Shown one piece after another: positions 1-5,575 of a stretch of 5,575 bases of DNA; positions within the stretch are counted from its first letter, which is position 1; the number at the start of each line of letters is the position of its first letter. A program made the position numbers and the translations under genes. Below the pieces are notes generated by a model. The model worked only from the letters and a program-made list of their open reading frames with translations. It did no database searches and was not told the DNA's origin. The DNA comes from Propionibacteriales bacterium (GTDB lineage Bacteria; Actinomycetota; Actinomycetes; Propionibacteriales; Propionibacteriaceae): the NCBI GenBank assembly GCA_030453285.1, contig JAKDKP010000193.1, positions 1 to 5,575 of the forward strand, given 5' to 3'.

Positions 1-843
1 GCCCAGCGCTGCCACACCGTCGACGACCCGCCGCCGCTCACCCAGGCCGGCCTGCGGGCCCTCACCCGAGCCGGGGCAGCCACCCCCCTGTTGCTCAACG
101 ACCTTCTGGTCCGCACCAACGGCAGCCTGATCGGCTACGCCCAGGTGAAGGAGGGCACCGGGCAGCTGTTCGTCGACCCCAAGCATCGCCTCAACGGGTT
201 GGCCCACGGCCTGCTCGCCCGGGCCGCGAGCATCTCGTCGGCGCCACCTTCCTGGTGGGCGTTCGGCAACGTCGCTGCCGCCGCCGGCCTGGCCGCCTCG
301 CTGGGCGCCACCGCCGTCAGGGAACTGTTGCTGATGGGTCGCGACCTCGACCGGTCCGCCCCGTCATCGCCACCACCGCCGGGGATCGCGGTACGCCCGT
401 TCGAACCGGGCAGCGACGACCGAGCGTGGGTGGCGCTGAACGCCCGCGTCTTTGCCGATCACCCCGAGCAAGGTCGCCTGACAGCCGACGATCTGGCCGC
501 CCGGATGGCCGAGGACTGGTTCGACCCGGCCGGCTTCCTGGTGGCGATCGACAGTTCCGGTGGCCCGACCGACGGCACCATGCTCGGCTTCCACTGGACC
601 AAGATCAGTCCGCCCGGCACCGACACCGGCGAGGTGTACGTGCTGGGTGTCAGCCCGGACGCGGCCGGGCGGGGTCTCGGTCGGCTGCTGCTCGAGGCCG
701 GACTTGATCACCTGTTCGACGCCGGCCTGTCCACCGTCGAGCTGTACACCGAGGGAGACAATGTTCGCGCCAGAACTCTCTATGAGCGCAGTGGCTTCAC
801 CGTCGTCAGCCGTGATGTGATGTACCGCATCCCGGCGACCTGA
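1..843 (+). CDS. mshD: Mycothiol synthase (mycothiol acetyltransferase) MshD, 5'-truncated
   Basis: The reading frame is open from the first base and ends at TGA 841-843, so 280 residues are visible and the true start lies upstream. MshD is cytoplasmic and catalyses the last step of mycothiol synthesis: acetyl transfer from acetyl-CoA to the cysteine of Cys-GlcN-Ins. The family has two tandem GNAT domains. The N-terminal one here is the more degenerate, with LFVDPKHRLNGLAHGLL at bases 169-219. The C-terminal domain carries the MshD-typical stretches NARVFADHPEQG, DWFDPAGFLVA and GFHWTKISP, then the acetyl-CoA loop GEVYVLGVSPDAAGRGLGR (about 628-684) and the closing LYERSGF. Family members are roughly 300-320 residues, so perhaps 20-40 N-terminal residues are missing. 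The internal TTG at 91 is not the start, because the conserved domain already runs upstream of it. ppk follows after 18 nt, which suggests co-transcription. The family assignment is firm from motifs; activity is inferred. Confidence 0.93.
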   Translation, partial: AQRCHTVDDPPPLTQAGLRALTRAGAATPLLLNDLLVRTNGSLIGYAQVKEGTGQLFVDPKHRLNGLAHGLLARAASISSAPPSWWAFGNVAAAAGLAASLGATAVRELLLMGRDLDRSAPSSPPPPGIAVRPFEPGSDDRAWVALNARVFADHPEQGRLTADDLAARMAEDWFDPAGFLVAIDSSGGPTDGTMLGFHWTKISPPGTDTGEVYVLGVSPDAAGRGLGRLLLEAGLDHLFDAGLSTVELYTEGDNVRARTLYERSGFTVVSRDVMYRIPAT

Positions 844-845
844 TC

Positions 846-851
846 AGGAGG
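846..851 (+). promoter_or_regulatory. Ribosome binding site of ppk
   Basis: AGGAGG is a full-consensus Shine-Dalgarno sequence. It starts two bases after the mshD stop and lies 10 nt before the ATG at 862. It fixes the ppk start, and its position suggests that ribosomes finishing mshD could reinitiate on ppk. Confidence 0.8.
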
Positions 852-861
852 CCCCGCCCGC

Positions 862-2991
862 ATGGACGTCACCTTCCCCACCTCCGCGGCCGATCGCGAG
901 CGTGAACCCGCCGATGACCTGCCCGCCGGTCGCTACCTCGATCGCGAACTGAGTTGGCTGAACTTCAACAACCGGGTGCTCGATCTGGCGCGCGACCGGG
1001 TCCGGATACCCCTGCTGGAACGGGCCCGCTTCCTGGCCATCTTCGCCAGCAACCTCGACGAGTTCTACATGGTGCGGGTGGCCGGACTGAATCGCCGGAT
1101 CGCTGCCGGAGTGGCCGTCCCCGGTGTCAGCGGTCTGATGCCACGCGAAGTGCACGAAGCCATCCTGGAACGCACCCGTGCGCTGGTCGACCTGCACGCC
1201 CGCACCTTCAGTGACGACATCCGCCCGGCCCTGGCCGCCGAGGGCATCGAGGTGTTGCGCTGGGACGAGCTCACCGACGACGAGAAGCACCGGATGCGGA
1301 ACCTCTTCGCCGACCGAATCTTCCCCGTGCTCACGCCGCTGGCGGTCGATCCCTCGCACCCCTTCCCGTACATCTCGGGGTTGTCGATCAACCTGGCGGT
1401 GCTGGTCAAGAATCCCAGCACCGGCGTCCGCCAGTTCGCCAGGGTCAAGGTGCCGACCGTGCTGCCCAGGTTCGTGCAACTCTCCCAAGGCCGTTTCGTG
1501 CCGCTGGAGGACGTCATCGCGCGCCACCTTGATCAACTGTTCTCGGGCATGCAGGTGGTCGGCCATCACACCTTCCGCGTGACCCGCAACGAGGACGTGG
1601 AGGTGGAGGAGGACGACGCGGAGAATCTGCTGTTCGCCCTCGAGAAGGAGTTGCTGCGCCGCAAGGTCGGCCGCCCCCCGGTCCGCCTCGAGGTCGAGGA
1701 CGACATGGACGACAAGATGCTCGAGTTGCTGATGTCGGAGCTCGACATCACCGAGCGTGAGGTGTTCCGACTGCCCGGGCCGCTCGACCTGCGTGGTCTG
1801 TTCTCGGTCGCCGATCTGGATCGCGAGGAGCTGAAGTACCCCGCCTTCCTGCCGATCACCCACCCCGACCTGGCCGAGGTGGAGACTGCCAAGCCGGCCG
1901 ACATGTTTGCCGCGATCAAGCAGCGTGACGTGCTGCTGCACCATCCGTACGACTCGTTCGCCACCAGCGTGCAACGGTTCATCGAGCAGGCGGCCGCAGA
2001 CCCGCACGTCCTGGCGATCAAGCAGACGCTCTACCGCACCTCCGGCGACTCCCCGATCGTCGACGCCCTGGTGGATGCCGCCGAGGCCGGCAAGCAGGTG
2101 CTGGTGCTGGTCGAGATCAAGGCGCGTTTCGATGAGCAGGCCAACATCGCCTGGGCCCGGAAGCTCGAACAGGCCGGCTGCCACGTGGTGTACGGCGTGG
2201 TCGGACTCAAAACGCACTGCAAGTTGTCGATGGTGGTCCGGGAGGAGCCCGAGGGGCTCCGCCGCTACGTGCACATCGGCACCGGCAACTACAACCCCAA
2301 GACCGCCCGGCTGTACGAGGACATGGGGGTGCTCACCTCCAACCCGATCGTCACCGAGGACGTCGGCCGACTGTTCAACCGGCTGTCGGGGATGTCGGCC
2401 GAGACCCAGTACCGCCGACTCCTGGTCTCCCCGTACGGCATCCGCAACGGGCTGATCGATCGAATCCACAACGAGATCGCCGAACACGAGCAGGGCCGAC
2501 CGGCGTTCATCAAGATCAAGGTGAACTCCTTGGTCGACGAGACGATCAGCGATGCGCTGTACCATGCCTCGAAGGCTGGTGTGCCGGTGGATCTGTGGGT
2601 GCGCGGGATCTGCACCATCCGTCCCGGCGTGCCCGGGCTCAGCGACAACATCCGCGTACGATCCATCCTTGGCCGGTTCCTGGAGCACTCGAGGCTGTTC
2701 GTGTTCGCCAACGGCGGTCAGACCTCGGTGGGCATCGGGTCGGCCGACCTGATGCACCGCAACCTCGACCGTCGTGTCGAGACCCTGGCCCAGATCACCA
2801 ACCCACGACATGTACGCCAGATCACCGATCTGTTCGACGTGGCCTTCGACGAGCGCACCGCCTCCTGGCAACTCGACGGCGACGGGGAATGGCACGAACG
2901 CACCCTCGACGCCGACGGGCGCCCGCTGGACGACATGCAGGCCGTGCTGATCGACCGACTCGGTCGACGCACTCGAGGGGCCACGGCCTGA
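862..2991 (+). CDS. ppk: Polyphosphate kinase PPK1
   Basis: This 709-residue protein has the usual PPK1 length. It reversibly transfers the ATP gamma-phosphate to growing inorganic polyphosphate through a phosphohistidine intermediate. The N domain begins with [13 protein letters not shown] (residues 28-40), and Asn64 in [11 protein letters not shown] matches the ATP-site Asn45 of the E. coli enzyme. A middle head domain (about 140-325) and two phospholipase-D-like C-terminal domains (about 350-700) follow. In the first of these, His452 (GLKTHCK) and His471 (VHIGTGNYN) are 19 residues apart, as are E. coli His435 and His454. Arg392 (LYRTSG) and Arg422 (KARFDEQ) match the Mg/phosphate-site Arg375 and Arg405. 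All key residues are present, so the enzyme should be active. The first about 24 residues ([14 protein letters not shown]) are a polar, poorly conserved tail. It sits 18 nt after mshD, and its TGA overlaps a downstream ATG. In streptomycetes ppk is known to be phosphate-regulated; no such box is visible directly upstream here. Confidence 0.98.
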   Translation: MDVTFPTSAADREREPADDLPAGRYLDRELSWLNFNNRVLDLARDRVRIPLLERARFLAIFASNLDEFYMVRVAGLNRRIAAGVAVPGVSGLMPREVHEAILERTRALVDLHARTFSDDIRPALAAEGIEVLRWDELTDDEKHRMRNLFADRIFPVLTPLAVDPSHPFPYISGLSINLAVLVKNPSTGVRQFARVKVPTVLPRFVQLSQGRFVPLEDVIARHLDQLFSGMQVVGHHTFRVTRNEDVEVEEDDAENLLFALEKELLRRKVGRPPVRLEVEDDMDDKMLELLMSELDITEREVFRLPGPLDLRGLFSVADLDREELKYPAFLPITHPDLAEVETAKPADMFAAIKQRDVLLHHPYDSFATSVQRFIEQAAADPHVLAIKQTLYRTSGDSPIVDALVDAAEAGKQVLVLVEIKARFDEQANIAWARKLEQAGCHVVYGVVGLKTHCKLSMVVREEPEGLRRYVHIGTGNYNPKTARLYEDMGVLTSNPIVTEDVGRLFNRLSGMSAETQYRRLLVSPYGIRNGLIDRIHNEIAEHEQGRPAFIKIKVNSLVDETISDALYHASKAGVPVDLWVRGICTIRPGVPGLSDNIRVRSILGRFLEHSRLFVFANGGQTSVGIGSADLMHRNLDRRVETLAQITNPRHVRQITDLFDVAFDERTASWQLDGDGEWHERTLDADGRPLDDMQAVLIDRLGRRTRGATA

Positions 2992-3017
2992 TGTCGGCGT
3001 CCGATGTCTGGGCCTGA
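2991..3017 (+). other. Possible 8-residue leader ORF, or interrupted original start of mutT1
   Basis: ATG 2991 overlaps the ppk stop as TGATG and is preceded by GAGGGG (2975-2980) at a 10-nt spacing, a good start signal. It encodes MSASDVWA and then meets TGA at 3015-3017. It is in the same frame as the downstream Nudix gene (ATG 3033), so one stop codon separates it from that protein. It may be a translated coupling peptide, an ancestral start interrupted by a nonsense change, or chance. A second tiny ORF (ATG 3017, MAEVDHGRA, stop 3044-3046) overlaps it, again as TGATG, in another frame. Only the layout is visible; translation is unproven. Confidence 0.3.
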
Positions 3018-3021
3018 TGGC

Positions 3022-3026
3022 GGAAG
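3022..3026 (+). promoter_or_regulatory. Probable ribosome binding site of mutT1
   Basis: GGAAG lies 6 nt before ATG 3033 and directly abuts the alternative TTG at 3027. The spacing therefore favours the ATG. The site is weaker than the ppk site, so translation may depend partly on coupling to upstream ribosomes. Confidence 0.5.
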
Positions 3027-3032
3027 TTGATC

Positions 3033-3932
3033 ATGGTCGCGCGTGATCGGGCGATCGCCGCGGCAGGTGCGGTGGTGCTGCGGGGAACGGGCCGCCGACG
3101 GGCGGTGGCGATGATCAGGCAGGAGCGGTACGGCGGGGAGTGGACCCTGCCGAAGGGGACCCTGGAGGCCAAGGAGCCGGCCCCGGTCGCCGCGGTCCGC
3201 GAGGTGCTGGAGGAGACCGGACTGACGATCCGGTTGGGCCACCCGCTGGACCGGATCTCGTACGAGTCCCCCCGCGGCCCCAAGGTGGTCGACTGGTGGG
3301 TCGGACATGTCCTGGACCAGGCGCCTCGTACCGCCGACGACGAGGTCGACGAGGTGGCCTTCGTCCCGGTCACCGAAGCCCGTCGCCGGCTGAGTCACGA
3401 GGCCCACCGGCACCTGCTCGACCAGGCCTTGACAGCGCCAGCCACGACCCCGTTGCTGGTCGTACGCCACGCCAAGGCAATGTCGCGCGTGGACTGGGCA
3501 CGTGCGGACGGAGACGGGGAGGAGGCCACCCGTCCGCTCACCACCCATGGCCGCCGGCAGGCCCAACGACTGGCTCGCCTGCTGTCGGCGTACGGCGTGC
3601 TCGACCTGTCCAGTTCGCCGTGGCGACGTTGCGTGGCCACCCTCACTCCGTACGCACGCCACCTGGGCACTCCGGTGATCACGATCGATGAACTCACCGA
3701 GACCCGAACCGCAGCCGATCCGCAAGCGACCCGGATTGCCATCGCGCGGCTCCGCGAACAGGCGTCCCGCAGCGGCCGACCGGCGGCGGTGTGCATCCAT
3801 CGCCCCACCATCCCCGACGTGCTGACCGCACTCGACCTGCCCTGGCGCCATTTCGGCACCACTCATTGCGCGGTCATCCACCTCGGTTCGGACGGCACGG
3901 TGGAGGCGTCCGAGCCACTGCGCCACGGCTGA
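3033..3932 (+). CDS. mutT1: MutT1-like Nudix hydrolase fused to a histidine phosphatase domain
   Basis: From ATG 3033 the protein has 299 residues and two domains. Residues about 7-130 are a Nudix fold with a perfect Nudix box at 42-64: Gly42, Glu48, Arg56, Glu57, Glu60, Glu61 and Gly63 fit GX5EX7REUXEEXGU, with U being Leu64. Residues about 140-290 are a histidine phosphatase domain. It has RHAKA at 145-149 (phospho-accepting His146), THGRRQA at 171-177, SSPWRRC at 194-200, ELTE at 220-223 and IHRPT at 255-259 (second catalytic His256). This pairing is that of mycobacterial MutT1, which hydrolyses 8-oxo-(d)GTP and dinucleoside polyphosphates; the phosphatase half is thought to act on the diphosphate product. 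The M. tuberculosis homologue, as I recall about 317 residues, also lies beside ppk. The gene follows ppk by 41 nt, so it is probably in the same transcript. The in-frame TTG at 3027 is less likely because of the RBS spacing. The domains are certain; the exact substrate is inferred. Confidence 0.9.
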   Translation: MVARDRAIAAAGAVVLRGTGRRRAVAMIRQERYGGEWTLPKGTLEAKEPAPVAAVREVLEETGLTIRLGHPLDRISYESPRGPKVVDWWVGHVLDQAPRTADDEVDEVAFVPVTEARRRLSHEAHRHLLDQALTAPATTPLLVVRHAKAMSRVDWARADGDGEEATRPLTTHGRRQAQRLARLLSAYGVLDLSSSPWRRCVATLTPYARHLGTPVITIDELTETRTAADPQATRIAIARLREQASRSGRPAAVCIHRPTIPDVLTALDLPWRHFGTTHCAVIHLGSDGTVEASEPLRHG

Positions 3933-3964
3933 GCGCAACCCGACAACGGGTGAGTCGGACAACG

Positions 3965-3986
3965 ATTCATCGACCGTTAACCTCCG
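3965..3986 (+). promoter_or_regulatory. Candidate PHO box (PhoP-type 11-bp direct repeats) upstream of pstS
   Basis: Two adjacent 11-mers, ATTCATCGACC (3965-3975) and GTTAACCTCCG (3976-3986), match the Streptomyces PhoP direct-repeat consensus G(G/T)TCAYYYR(G/C)G at 8 and 9 of 11 positions. They end about 27 bp before a TAGCTT element, so they would cover roughly -60 to -39, where PhoP-type activators bind. The next 11-mers on either side do not match. The match is by eye and imperfect, but location before pstS is where such a box is expected. Confidence 0.5.
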
Positions 3987-4013
3987 CACGCCCCGTCGGA
4001 CATGTCGCCTGCC

Positions 4014-4019
4014 TAGCTT
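4014..4019 (+). promoter_or_regulatory. Candidate -10 element of the pstS promoter
   Basis: TAGCTT fits the actinobacterial TAnnnT -10 pattern. No recognisable -35 lies 16-18 bp upstream, as is common for activator-dependent promoters. Transcription would begin near 4025 and give a leader of about 110 nt before the GTG at 4137. Supported only by position and a short motif. Confidence 0.4.
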
Positions 4020-4062
4020 CCGCAGAGACAGGTGGTGCACGACGACCGCTTGCGGTACGCGA

Positions 4063-4082
4063 ACCCGACGCCGGGGTCGGGT
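4063..4082 (+). other. Leader hairpin 1 upstream of pstS
   Basis: ACCCGAC (4063-4069) pairs perfectly with GTCGGGT (4076-4082) around the six-base loop GCCGGG. The 7-bp stem lies inside the predicted pstS leader. It has no following T-run, so it is not a standard terminator. It may stabilise the mRNA or be chance in G+C-rich DNA. Confidence 0.4.
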
Positions 4083-4098
4083 CACCATCACCAACCAC

Positions 4099-4113
4099 AG
4101 GGGAAGACCCCCT
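4099..4113 (+). other. Leader hairpin 2, just before the pstS ribosome binding site
   Basis: AGGGG (4099-4103) pairs with CCCCT (4109-4113) around the loop AAGAC. The stem ends 8 nt before the AAGGGA site at 4122. The GGGGAAG strand resembles a second Shine-Dalgarno sequence, but it is too far from the start codon to serve. Confidence 0.3.
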
Positions 4114-4121
4114 CGATCGAC

Positions 4122-4127
4122 AAGGGA
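4122..4127 (+). promoter_or_regulatory. Ribosome binding site of pstS
   Basis: AAGGGA ends 9 nt before GTG 4137 and 15 nt before ATG 4143, so the spacing favours the GTG. Upstream in-frame GTGs at 4032 and 4035 would bury the lipoprotein signal peptide behind a polar tail and are unlikely. Confidence 0.6.
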
Positions 4128-4136
4128 CACACCATC

Positions 4137-5276
4137 GTGACGATGAACCGCTTCGCCAAGACGGCCACCATCCTGGCCGCCGGTGTCTTCGGCCTGGCCG
4201 CGTGCACCAACTCCGCCGCACCGCAGGAGGGCGAGCCCGCCGGACCGGGCAGCTCCGCCGGCGGCACCGGCAACTACGCCTGCCCCGGTGGCAAGCTGAG
4301 CGCCGAAGGCTCGTCGGCGCAGCAGGTGGCCTTCGAGTCCACGATGGCCGCGTACGGCGAGCTCTGCGGCAACAAGGCGACCATCAACTACAACCCGACC
4401 GGTTCGGGCAACGGCATCAAGGCGTTCAACGGCGGCCTGGTGCAGTTCGCCGGCTCCGACTCCGCCCTGAAGTCCGAGGCCAAGGAGGGCGAGTCCACCT
4501 CTGAGGTCGACGCCGCCAAGGCCAACTGTGGCTCGGACGCCTGGAACCTCCCGATGGTCGTCGGCCCGATCGCGGTGGCGTTCAACGTCGAGGGTGTCGA
4601 CGGACTGACCCTGACGCCTTCGCTGATCTCGCAGATCTTCGACGGCAAGATCACCAAGTGGAACGATCCGAAGATCGCCGAGGCGAACAGCGGAGTCACG
4701 CTTCCCGACACCGAGATCGCCACCTTCTTCCGCTCCGACGAGTCCGGCACCACCGAGAACTTCCAGAAGTTCCTGTCCAAGACCGCCGAGAAGGACTGGA
4801 CCTACGAGCCGTCCAAGACCTGGCCGACCAAGGCCGGCGAGGGCAAGGCGAAGTCGGCCGGTGTCGCCGAGGCCGTCAACTCCACCCCCAACTCCATCTC
4901 CTACATGGAGTGGAGCTACGCCAAGGACAACGATCTCGCGATCGCCAAGCTCGACACCGGCTCCGGCCCAGCCGAGCTGAACGCCGAGTCGGTCGGCAAG
5001 GCGGTCAACGACGCCGAGGCGAAGGGCCAGGGCAATGACCTCGCCCTCGACCTGAAGTACTCCGACCTGTCCGAGGGTGCCTACCCCTTGATCCTGGTGA
5101 CCTACGAGATCGCCTGCTCCGAGAACAAGGACCCCGAGCAGGGTGCCCTGATCAAGGACTTCCTGAGCTACATGGTCAGCGAGGAGAACCAGGCCGCACT
5201 GGAGGAGCAGGGCTTCGCACCGTTGCCCACCGAGCTGCGGACCAAGGTTGCGGCCTCCATCGATGCGCTGAAGTGA
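4137..5276 (+). CDS. pstS: Phosphate-binding lipoprotein PstS of the PstSCAB transporter
   Basis: With a GTG start the protein has 379 residues, normal for actinobacterial PstS. It is a membrane-anchored, extracytoplasmic receptor that binds inorganic phosphate with high affinity and passes it to PstCAB. A lipoprotein signal peptide is clear: Arg5 and Lys8, a hydrophobic core at 10-22, and lipobox LAAC with the lipidated Cys23. A flexible Gly/Ser/Pro/Glu linker runs from about 24 to 47. Ligand-site stretches include SAEGSSAQ (55-62), NPTGSGNGIKAF (86-97), FAGSDSAL (104-111) and FRSDESGTTENF (198-209). The mature chain has four cysteines (49, 77, 131, 327), enough for two disulfides. Lysine codons appear to be all AAG and C-ending codons dominate, consistent with high expression. 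It is 204 nt from mutT1 and has its own candidate PHO box and promoter. ATG 4143 is an alternative start giving 377 residues. Confidence 0.95.
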   Translation: MTMNRFAKTATILAAGVFGLAACTNSAAPQEGEPAGPGSSAGGTGNYACPGGKLSAEGSSAQQVAFESTMAAYGELCGNKATINYNPTGSGNGIKAFNGGLVQFAGSDSALKSEAKEGESTSEVDAAKANCGSDAWNLPMVVGPIAVAFNVEGVDGLTLTPSLISQIFDGKITKWNDPKIAEANSGVTLPDTEIATFFRSDESGTTENFQKFLSKTAEKDWTYEPSKTWPTKAGEGKAKSAGVAEAVNSTPNSISYMEWSYAKDNDLAIAKLDTGSGPAELNAESVGKAVNDAEAKGQGNDLALDLKYSDLSEGAYPLILVTYEIACSENKDPEQGALIKDFLSYMVSEENQAALEEQGFAPLPTELRTKVAASIDALK

Positions 5277-5298
5277 TTGGTCACTGCTGAGCAGGTCA

Positions 5299-5330
5299 GG
5301 TGGCCTCCCCGCAGCAGCGAGGAGGCCACC
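5299..5330 (+). terminator. Strong hairpin between pstS and pstC (attenuator or 3'-end stabiliser)
   Basis: GGTGGCCTCC (5299-5308) and GGAGGCCACC (5321-5330) are perfectly complementary over 10 bp around a 12-nt loop. The element starts 22 nt after the pstS stop and ends 44 nt before pstC. The bases after it (GTCAGGTCCGG) are not T-rich, so it is not a canonical intrinsic terminator. It could cause partial termination or protect the 3' end of pstS mRNA, so that the binding protein is made in excess of the permease. It is the strongest hairpin in the window. Confidence 0.65.
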
Positions 5331-5363
5331 GTCAGGTCCGGACAGGACAGATCGGCCGCCAAC

Positions 5364-5369
5364 AGGGAG
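5364..5369 (+). promoter_or_regulatory. Ribosome binding site of pstC
   Basis: AGGGAG lies 5 nt before ATG 5375 and 11 nt before the in-frame ATG 5381. Either start is possible, and the proteins would differ by two residues. ATG 5371 is too close and is in another frame that stops after 49 residues. Confidence 0.55.
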
Positions 5370-5374
5370 AATGC

Positions 5375-5575
5375 ATGACCATGTCAGAAACTCGTGGCAG
5401 CGAAGGCCCCGACCCGACAGTCGACCCCTCGGCCACCCCGATCGACGAAGCGCACCACCAGGCCGACCACGCCCCTACGCCGACGGTCCGACGGCCGGCG
5501 GTATCCGACCGCTCACCTGACGCCCCCGAGCCGGATTCCGAACCCGTACGAATGGCGAAGGTCAGCCGACTTGGC
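5375..5575 (+). CDS. pstC: Probable phosphate ABC transporter permease PstC, N-terminal part only
   Basis: From ATG 5375 the frame is open to the window end, giving 67 residues beginning MTMSETRGSEGPDP. The visible part is a hydrophilic tail rich in Pro, Asp, Glu, Ala and His, with no membrane segment. It ends in MAKVSRLG, a basic stretch of the sort that often precedes the first membrane helix of a permease. PstC is an inner-membrane subunit of PstSCAB and pairs with PstA to form the phosphate channel. The call rests on position: it follows pstS on the same strand after 98 nt, and pstSCAB is the usual order. Actinobacterial PstC proteins often have a polar N-terminal extension. Nothing in the visible residues is diagnostic by itself, so another gene is possible. 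Confidence 0.68.
   Translation, partial: MTMSETRGSEGPDPTVDPSATPIDEAHHQADHAPTPTVRRPAVSDRSPDAPEPDSEPVRMAKVSRLG

Noticed and set aside
2209..2223. Cys453 after catalytic His452 of PPK1, where E. coli has Ala
   Set aside because: As I recall, actinobacterial PPK1 proteins commonly have Cys here, so it is not an unusual substitution.
844..2895. 683-codon minus-strand ORF opposite ppk
   Set aside because: Its codons are exactly in register with ppk codons, so it stays open simply because ppk avoids TTA, CTA and TCA codons, which are rare in G+C-rich genomes. Its composition (His, Gln, Val, Asp rich, no recognisable domain) is that of an antisense shadow.
3938..3951. Hairpin ACCCG-ACAA-CGGGT after the mutT1 stop, as a terminator
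   Set aside because: The stem is only 5 bp with no T-run, too weak to call as a terminator in G+C-rich DNA.
2718..4130. 470-codon minus-strand ORF across the ppk end, mutT1 and the pstS leader
   Set aside because: It overlaps two well-supported genes and the regulatory gap, is rich in Arg, Gly, Ser and Pro, and shows no domain. It is a G+C-driven open frame.
4032..4136. N-terminal extension of pstS from GTG 4032
   Set aside because: It would place 35 polar residues before a clear lipoprotein signal peptide, and AAGGGA at 4122-4127 is well placed for GTG 4137.
3791..4504. 237-codon plus-strand ORF bridging mutT1 and pstS
   Set aside because: It runs out of frame through the ends of two real genes, and its Arg/Gly/His-rich translation has no domain.
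5371..5520. Alternative ORF from ATG 5371
   Set aside because: It stops after 49 residues, has an Arg/Pro-rich shadow composition, and its ATG is only one base after the purine-rich stretch that suits ATG 5375.
1..5575. Mobile elements, CRISPR repeats, tRNA or rRNA genes, toxin-antitoxin or defence genes
   Set aside because: I saw no spaced repeats, terminal inverted repeats, tRNA-like cloverleaf or relevant protein domain. The window is filled by housekeeping phosphate and thiol genes.

Overview
The window is G+C-rich and densely coded, with all recognisable genes on the + strand. It looks like chromosomal DNA from a high-G+C actinobacterium. The evidence is a mycothiol synthase (mycothiol is an actinobacterial thiol), a polyphosphate kinase next to a Nudix/histidine-phosphatase fusion of the mycobacterial MutT1 type, and a lipoprotein PstS followed by what should be pstC. 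The family or genus cannot be fixed from the sequence. Propionibacteriales or a related group is only a guess.

Layout: (1) 1-843, mshD, missing its 5' end. (2) 862-2991, ppk (PPK1), 18 nt after mshD, with a strong Shine-Dalgarno sequence directly behind the mshD stop. (3) 2991-3032, a short gap holding a tiny ORF whose ATG overlaps the ppk stop. (4) 3033-3932, a mutT1-like Nudix plus histidine-phosphatase fusion. (5) 3933-4136, the only sizeable regulatory gap, with a candidate two-unit PHO box, a possible -10 element and two small leader hairpins. (6) 4137-5276, pstS, a phosphate-binding lipoprotein. (7) 5277-5374, an intergenic gap with a perfect 10-bp G+C hairpin that has no T-tract. (8) 5375-5575, the start of probable pstC, cut off by the window end.

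The genes form a coherent phosphate locus. PstS captures extracytoplasmic phosphate for the PstCAB transporter, and PPK1 stores phosphate reversibly as polyphosphate from ATP. The Nudix/phosphatase enzyme cleans up oxidised or unusual nucleotides. mshD supplies mycothiol and probably shares a transcript with ppk. The mshD-ppk-mutT1 group appears to be one transcription unit, while pstS has its own leader and probably a phosphate-starvation promoter. As far as I recall, linkage of ppk, a Nudix gene and pst genes also occurs in other actinobacteria such as Streptomyces.

I found no mobile element, CRISPR array, tRNA, rRNA or defence system. The points worth a second look are regulatory: the PHO box, the leader hairpins, the pstS-pstC hairpin, and the interrupted in-frame start upstream of mutT1. 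I do not see a previously undescribed system here.
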